Below the pieces are notes generated by a model. The model was not told the DNA's origin and did no database searches. It saw nothing but the letters and a program-made list of their open reading frames with translations. Shown in pieces: positions 6,954 through 9,882 of a stretch of DNA of 9,882 nt. The first letter of the stretch is position 1. Every line of letters starts with the position of its first letter. The stretch lies in assembly GCA_903929895.1 (NCBI GenBank), contig CAIYWM010000778.1:1-9882 (forward strand). The letters run 5' to 3'. The position numbers and the translations under genes are program-made. This DNA comes from an uncultured Alphaproteobacteria bacterium. Its GTDB lineage: Bacteria; Pseudomonadota; Alphaproteobacteria; Reyranellales; Reyranellaceae.

Positions 6954-7912
6954 CGAACATGCTTCAGGTCCGCGACCTTCACGTCACCTTCGTGACGCCC
7001 GATCGCACGGTGCATGCCGTCAACGGCGTCAGCTTCGACCTCGCGCGCGGCGAGACGCTCGGCATCCTGGGCGAGTCCGGCTCAGGGAAAAGCGTCACCC
7101 TGCGCTCGATCCTGCGGCTGCATCCCGAGCACCGCACCCGCTGGTCGGGGAGCATCAAGCTCGAGGGCGACGAGATCCTCGACATGGCCCCCAGGGCGCT
7201 GTCCGACCTGCGCGGGCAACGCGTCTCGATGATCTTCCAGGAGCCGGCGACCGCTTTCGATCCGGTCTTCACCATCGGCCAGCAGATCGCCGAGACGGTT
7301 CGCCGCCACACCGGCAAGAGCGAAACCGAGTCCATGAAGCGCGCCAAGGACCTTCTGGAGATGGTGCGCATTCCCTCTCCGGCGCAGCGGCTCAAGGCCT
7401 ATCCGCACGAGATGTCGGGCGGCATGCGCCAGCGCGCCATGATCGCGCTCGCGCTGTCGTGCAATCCCACCCTGCTGCTGGCCGACGAGCCGACCACGGC
7501 GCTCGACGCCACAGTGCAGATCCAGGTGCTTCTGCTGATCCGCGAGCTGCAGCGCGAATTCAATCTCGGCGTCATCTTCGTCACCCACGATATCGGCGTG
7601 GCCGTCGAGGTCTCCGACCGGATCGGCGTCATGTATGCCGGCAAGCTGGTCGAAATGGCGCCGGTCGAGCGCATGGTCGACGCGCCGCAGCATCCCTACA
7701 GCCGCGGCCTGCTGGCCTCGACGGTGCACGACGGCATGCGCGGCCAGCGGCTCGAATCCATTCCCGGCGCGCCGCCCGACCTAGCCGAAGTCCCCTCCGG
7801 CTGCAGCTTCGCGCCGCGCTGCAAGTTCGTGCGCCCCGGCTGCACGGCTTCGGTCCCGTCGCTGCGCGACGTCGAAGCCGCACACGCCGTACGCTGCGTG
7901 CTGGCGGCGTAG
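6950..7912 (+). CDS. ABC transporter ATP-binding protein, DppD/OppD type
   Basis: A 320-residue ATPase, second of the heterodimer with the DppF-like protein. Motifs: Walker A GESGSGKSV (41-49), Q-loop Gln97 in MIFQEP, degenerate signature MSGGM (155-159, usual for DppD), Walker B LLLADEP (Asp179, Glu180) and switch His213 in VTHD. The oligo_HPY region begins at about 245 (APQHPYSRGLL). Four cysteines (285, 291, 298, 316) repeat the possible Fe-S tail pattern of its partner. The start at 6950 forms a 4-nt ATGA overlap with the preceding stop and begins MTNMLQVRDL, as expected for the family. A longer frame from 6830 would add 40 residues that are only a shadow of the upstream gene. It is the last gene of the importer operon, followed by the hairpin pair at 7942-7992. 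Confidence 0.96.
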   Translation: MTNMLQVRDLHVTFVTPDRTVHAVNGVSFDLARGETLGILGESGSGKSVTLRSILRLHPEHRTRWSGSIKLEGDEILDMAPRALSDLRGQRVSMIFQEPATAFDPVFTIGQQIAETVRRHTGKSETESMKRAKDLLEMVRIPSPAQRLKAYPHEMSGGMRQRAMIALALSCNPTLLLADEPTTALDATVQIQVLLLIRELQREFNLGVIFVTHDIGVAVEVSDRIGVMYAGKLVEMAPVERMVDAPQHPYSRGLLASTVHDGMRGQRLESIPGAPPDLAEVPSGCSFAPRCKFVRPGCTASVPSLRDVEAAHAVRCVLAA

Positions 7913-7941
7913 GGGCTGATCGTCCTTCCTTCGACGCTCCC

Positions 7942-7992
7942 GGACATTGCTGCGCAATGTCCTGACGCTAACTGGCCGAGCTTTGCTCGGCC
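7942..7992. repeat. Twin perfect hairpins (REP-like element or bidirectional terminator)
   Basis: Hairpin 1 is GGACATTGC - TGC - GCAATGTCC (7942-7962), a perfect 9-bp stem. Hairpin 2 is GGCCGAGC - TTT - GCTCGGCC (7974-7992), a perfect 8-bp stem. They are 11 nt apart. Direct repeats of GACGCT (7933-7938 and 7964-7969) flank the first hairpin. Neither hairpin is followed by a T run on either strand, so this is not a textbook intrinsic terminator. Two palindromes side by side after an operon is the arrangement of REP/BIME-type dispersed repeats. I saw no second copy in the window. It still may stop or stabilise the importer transcript. Confidence 0.55.
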
Positions 7993-8000
7993 TACCTTCG

Positions 8001-8029
8001 CTTGACGTCTCCGAATGTTCATATGAAAG
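8001..8029 (+). promoter_or_regulatory. Possible -35 region (CTTGAC) and weak -10 of the GlpR-like gene
   Basis: CTTGACG at 8001-8007 is a good match to the alphaproteobacterial -35 element CTTGAC. With a 17-bp spacer the -10 would be TGAAAG at 8024-8029, a poor match. The operator palindromes cover this -10 position, so bound repressor would block the promoter. The -10 call is weak. Confidence 0.3.
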
Positions 8030-8070
8030 TCATATGAACGAAAACAAAGGCCTGCAGGGTTCATTCGAAC
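8017..8070 (+). promoter_or_regulatory. Operator cluster for the DeoR/GlpR-type repressor (three TTCAT-N2-GAA copies)
   Basis: GTTCATATGA (8017-8026) and TCATATGAAC (8030-8039) form a perfect 10-bp inverted repeat around AAG. The same stretch can be read as two tandem near-palindromes: TTCATATGAA (8018-8027) and GTCATATGAA (8029-8038). A third copy, TTCATTCGAA (8060-8069), lies inside GGTTC-ATTC-GAACC. The three centres are 11 and 31 bp apart, about one and three helical turns, so they would lie on one face of the DNA. The cluster sits directly upstream of the repressor gene and is AT-rich against a GC-rich background. Autoregulation is the likely role. The operator assignment is inferred. 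Confidence 0.6.
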
Positions 8071-8102
8071 CATGCAGATCGATCGGGACAGGAAGCGGGC
8101 TC

Positions 8103-8106
8103 AGGA
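8103..8106 (+). promoter_or_regulatory. Ribosome binding site that decides the GlpR-like start
   Basis: AGGA ends 7 nt before the ATG at 8114. The alternative ATG at 8072 has only AGGG about 14 nt upstream and sits against the third operator copy. Confidence 0.45.
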
Positions 8107-8113
8107 TCCGGGA

Positions 8114-8920
8114 ATGCAGGCGGAAGATCGCGCCCGCGCCATCATCGAACGCGTCCGGGGCGACGGTTTCCAGGCGATAGAGGCGCTTGCCCTCCAATTC
8201 GGCGTCACGCCGCAGACGATCCGGCGCGACGTCAACCACCTCTGCGACCGCGGCCTGCTGCGCCGGCGCCATGGCGGCGTCGAGCTGCCGCCCGAGGGCG
8301 AGAACCTCGCCTATCCCGCCCGCCAGGTCCTGAACATCGACGCCAAGCGCCGCATTGCGCGGCTCGTGGCCCGGGAGGTGCCGGACGGCGCCTCGCTGTT
8401 CTTCGGCATCGGCACCACGCCCGAGCAGTGCGCGCTGGCGCTGGTCGACCATGCCGGCCTGCGGGTCATGACCAACAATCTCAACGTCGCGCTGGCCTTC
8501 AGTCGAAGCACCTCGTGCGAGATCACCGTCGCCGGCGGCCGCCTGCGCAACCTCGATCGCGACGTGGTGGCGGGCGAGGCGCACGGCTTCTTCGGCCACT
8601 TCGCCGCCGACATCGGCATCTACGGCGTCGGCGGCGTCGCCGAGGACGGCACCCTGCTCGACTTCAGCACCGACGAGGTGACGATGCGCAGCGCGCTCGC
8701 GGCCCATTGCCGTCAGCGCTTCCTGGTCCTCGATCATTCCAAGTTCGGCCGCGGCGGCACGGTGCGCGGCGGCCACATCACCGAGGCGAGCGCCGTGTTC
8801 ACCGACCGTCCGGTACCCGAGACCATCGGCCGGCAGCTGCACGAGGCCGGCGTCCGTCTCGTCACCTGGTCCAATGAAACCGAGTCCACCGAGTCGACAA
8901 GTCAAACAAGGAGGGGTTGA
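8114..8920 (+). CDS. DeoR-family transcriptional repressor, GlpR-like
   Basis: A 268-residue DNA-binding repressor that would respond to a phosphorylated sugar or polyol and control the transport operon it heads. The N-terminal DeoR helix-turn-helix lies at about 19-57 (ALALQFGVTPQTIRRDVNHL, then RRRHGG). The effector domain carries IGTTPEQCALAL (99-110), MTNNLNVALAF (119-129), GTLLDFSTDEV (179-189) and VLDHSKFGRGG (205-215). These segments resemble E. coli GlpR from memory (IGTTPEAVAHAL, TNNLNVA, VVDHSKFGR). The start at 8114 (MQAEDRARAIIERV) lines up with the GlpR N-terminus (MKQTQRH..IIELV) and has a spaced AGGA. An upstream in-frame ATG at 8072 would add 14 residues and give 282. The binding-protein gene begins 4 nt after the stop, so the two are probably co-transcribed. 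The effector is unknown; glycerol 3-phosphate is only a family-based guess. Confidence 0.93.
   Translation: MQAEDRARAIIERVRGDGFQAIEALALQFGVTPQTIRRDVNHLCDRGLLRRRHGGVELPPEGENLAYPARQVLNIDAKRRIARLVAREVPDGASLFFGIGTTPEQCALALVDHAGLRVMTNNLNVALAFSRSTSCEITVAGGRLRNLDRDVVAGEAHGFFGHFAADIGIYGVGGVAEDGTLLDFSTDEVTMRSALAAHCRQRFLVLDHSKFGRGGTVRGGHITEASAVFTDRPVPETIGRQLHEAGVRLVTWSNETESTESTSQTRRG
8908..8916 (+). promoter_or_regulatory. Strong ribosome binding site of the second binding protein
   Basis: AAGGAGGGG, near-complete complementarity to the 16S rRNA tail, ends 8 nt before the ATG at 8925. It is the strongest such site in the window and lies inside the last codons of the repressor gene. High translation relative to the repressor is expected, as suits an abundant periplasmic protein. 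Confidence 0.7.
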
Positions 8921-8924
8921 TCTC

Positions 8925-9882
8925 ATGCTGAAACATCTCGCATTCGCGGCCGCGCTCGGCATCGCCGCCGTGGCAAACATCTCGGGCGCCGCCGCCCAGC
9001 AGCGCGCCGTCTGCTACAACTGCCCGCCGGAATGGGCCGACTGGGGCTCGCAGCTCAAGGCCATCCAGGCCAAGCTCGGCATCCAGGTGCCGCCGGACAA
9101 CAAGAACTCCGGCCAGGCCATTGCCGCGCTGATCGCGGAGAAGGCCAATCCGGTGGCCGACGTCACCTATCTCGGCGGCATCGCGGCCGACCCGGCCAAG
9201 GATGCCGGCGTGCTGACGCCCTACAAGCCCGCGAACTGGGAGAAGATCCCGGCCGACCTCAAGGATCCCGACGGCAACTGGTTCACTATCCACTCCGGCA
9301 CGCTCGGCCTGTTCGTGAACAAGGCCGCGCTCGGCAACAAGCCGGTGCCGCAGAGCTGGGCCGACCTGCTGAAGCCCGAATACAAGGGCCTCGTCGGCTA
9401 TCTCGACCCGACCTCGGCCGCCGTCGGCCAGCTCGGCGTGATGGCGATCAACCTCGCGCTGGGCGGCACCTACGACAATCTCGATCCGGCCATCAAGTTC
9501 TTCAAGGAACTGGCCAAGAACCAGCCGATCGTGCCGAAGCAGACCTCCTACGCCCGCGTGATCTCGGGCGAGATCCCGATCCTGCTCGACTACGACTTCA
9601 ACGCCTATCGCGGCCAGTACACCGACAAGGCGCCGGTGCAGTTCGTGATCCCCAAGGAAGGCACGCTGGTGTTCCCCTACGTGATGGGACTGGTGAACAA
9701 GGGCCCGAATCCCGACAACGGCAAGAAGGTGCTCGACTTCGTCCTGTCCGACGAGAGCCAGGCGATGTGGGGCAATGCCTATCTGCGCCCGGTCTTCGCC
9801 GACCGGCTGTCGGCCGAGGCCAAGGCCAAGTTCCTGCCCGACGCGGAATATGCCCGCGCCAAGGCGGTGGACCTCAAGAGCC
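8925..9882 (+). CDS. ABC transporter substrate-binding protein, family 1/6 type (iron/aminoethylphosphonate/polyamine-like), partial
   Basis: First 319 codons of a periplasmic binding protein; the 3' end lies beyond the window. The signal peptide (1-25, ending ISGAAA|Q) is Sec-type. The mature protein has the class II periplasmic fold pattern: ADVTYLGGIAADPAKDAGVL, then SGTLGLFVNKAALGNKPVPQSWADLLKPEYKG, GYLDPTSAAVGQLGVMAINLALGG and FVIPKEGTLVFPYVMGLVNKGPNPDNGKKVLDFVLSDESQ. This matches the COG1840 / SBP_bac_6 group, which includes Fe3+, 2-aminoethylphosphonate and spermidine/putrescine-type proteins. It is unrelated to the two family 5 binding proteins. The mature N-terminus has a CxxC (CYNCPPEW). 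It follows a GlpR-like repressor by 4 nt, so it probably opens a repressor-controlled importer operon with permeases to the right. The substrate is unassigned; an organophosphate would suit the repressor type, but this is speculative. Confidence 0.92.
   Translation, partial: MLKHLAFAAALGIAAVANISGAAAQQRAVCYNCPPEWADWGSQLKAIQAKLGIQVPPDNKNSGQAIAALIAEKANPVADVTYLGGIAADPAKDAGVLTPYKPANWEKIPADLKDPDGNWFTIHSGTLGLFVNKAALGNKPVPQSWADLLKPEYKGLVGYLDPTSAAVGQLGVMAINLALGGTYDNLDPAIKFFKELAKNQPIVPKQTSYARVISGEIPILLDYDFNAYRGQYTDKAPVQFVIPKEGTLVFPYVMGLVNKGPNPDNGKKVLDFVLSDESQAMWGNAYLRPVFADRLSAEAKAKFLPDAEYARAKAVDLKS

Noticed and set aside
6950..7912. MSGGM in place of LSGGQ read as a defective ATPase
   Set aside because: This variant is normal in DppD/OppD-type subunits; Walker A, Walker B and the switch histidine are intact.
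7942..7962. Classic rho-independent terminator after the importer operon
   Set aside because: The stem is perfect but no T run follows on either strand, so I report the hairpin pair as a repeat with a possible terminator role.
8072..8113. Longer start (ATG at 8072) for the GlpR-like repressor
   Set aside because: It adds 14 residues not expected in the family, lacks a well-spaced ribosome binding site and directly abuts the third operator copy. It remains possible.

Overview
The window is GC-rich (about two thirds G+C by eye) and almost fully coding, with short gaps, ATGA-type gene overlaps and long spurious antisense reading frames. The protein types and the GC bias suggest an alphaproteobacterium with a large complement of ABC importers (Bradyrhizobium/Reyranella-like). 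That placement is an inference from style, not from any marker gene.

Region 1 (1-2266, minus strand) reads right to left: a 64-residue GatC/AtzG-like small protein, an amidase-signature hydrolase with an intact Lys85/Ser160/Ser184 triad, and a family 5 (oligopeptide/dipeptide-type) periplasmic binding protein with a twin-arginine signal. This last gene carries an in-frame TAG at codon 211, exactly where its paralogue in region 2 has a Glu codon (GAG), so it looks broken by one base change. The window ends 4 bases past the stop.

Region 2 (2267-7912, plus strand) starts with a divergent control region of about 150 bp holding a candidate sigma-54 (-24/-12) promoter and a short inverted repeat. 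A complete dipeptide-type importer follows: binding protein, two permeases, a DppF-like ATPase and a DppD-like ATPase, tightly packed as one operon. The two divergent arms look like one functional unit: uptake of a peptide- or amide-like compound, then cytoplasmic amide hydrolysis. The sigma-54 candidate would fit nitrogen scavenging.

Region 3 (7913-9882, plus strand) starts with a pair of perfect hairpins resembling a REP-type element, then a TTCATATGAA-type operator cluster with three helically phased copies. It continues with a GlpR-like DeoR-family repressor and, 4 bp later, the first 319 codons of an unrelated family 1/6-type binding protein (iron/aminoethylphosphonate/polyamine fold class). 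That gene runs off the right edge and probably begins a second ABC importer operon.

Most of the window is ordinary transporter territory. I see no CRISPR array, tRNA, rRNA, insertion sequence or defence system. The points most worth a second look are the nonsense codon, the sigma-54 candidate, the phased operator triad and the twin hairpins.
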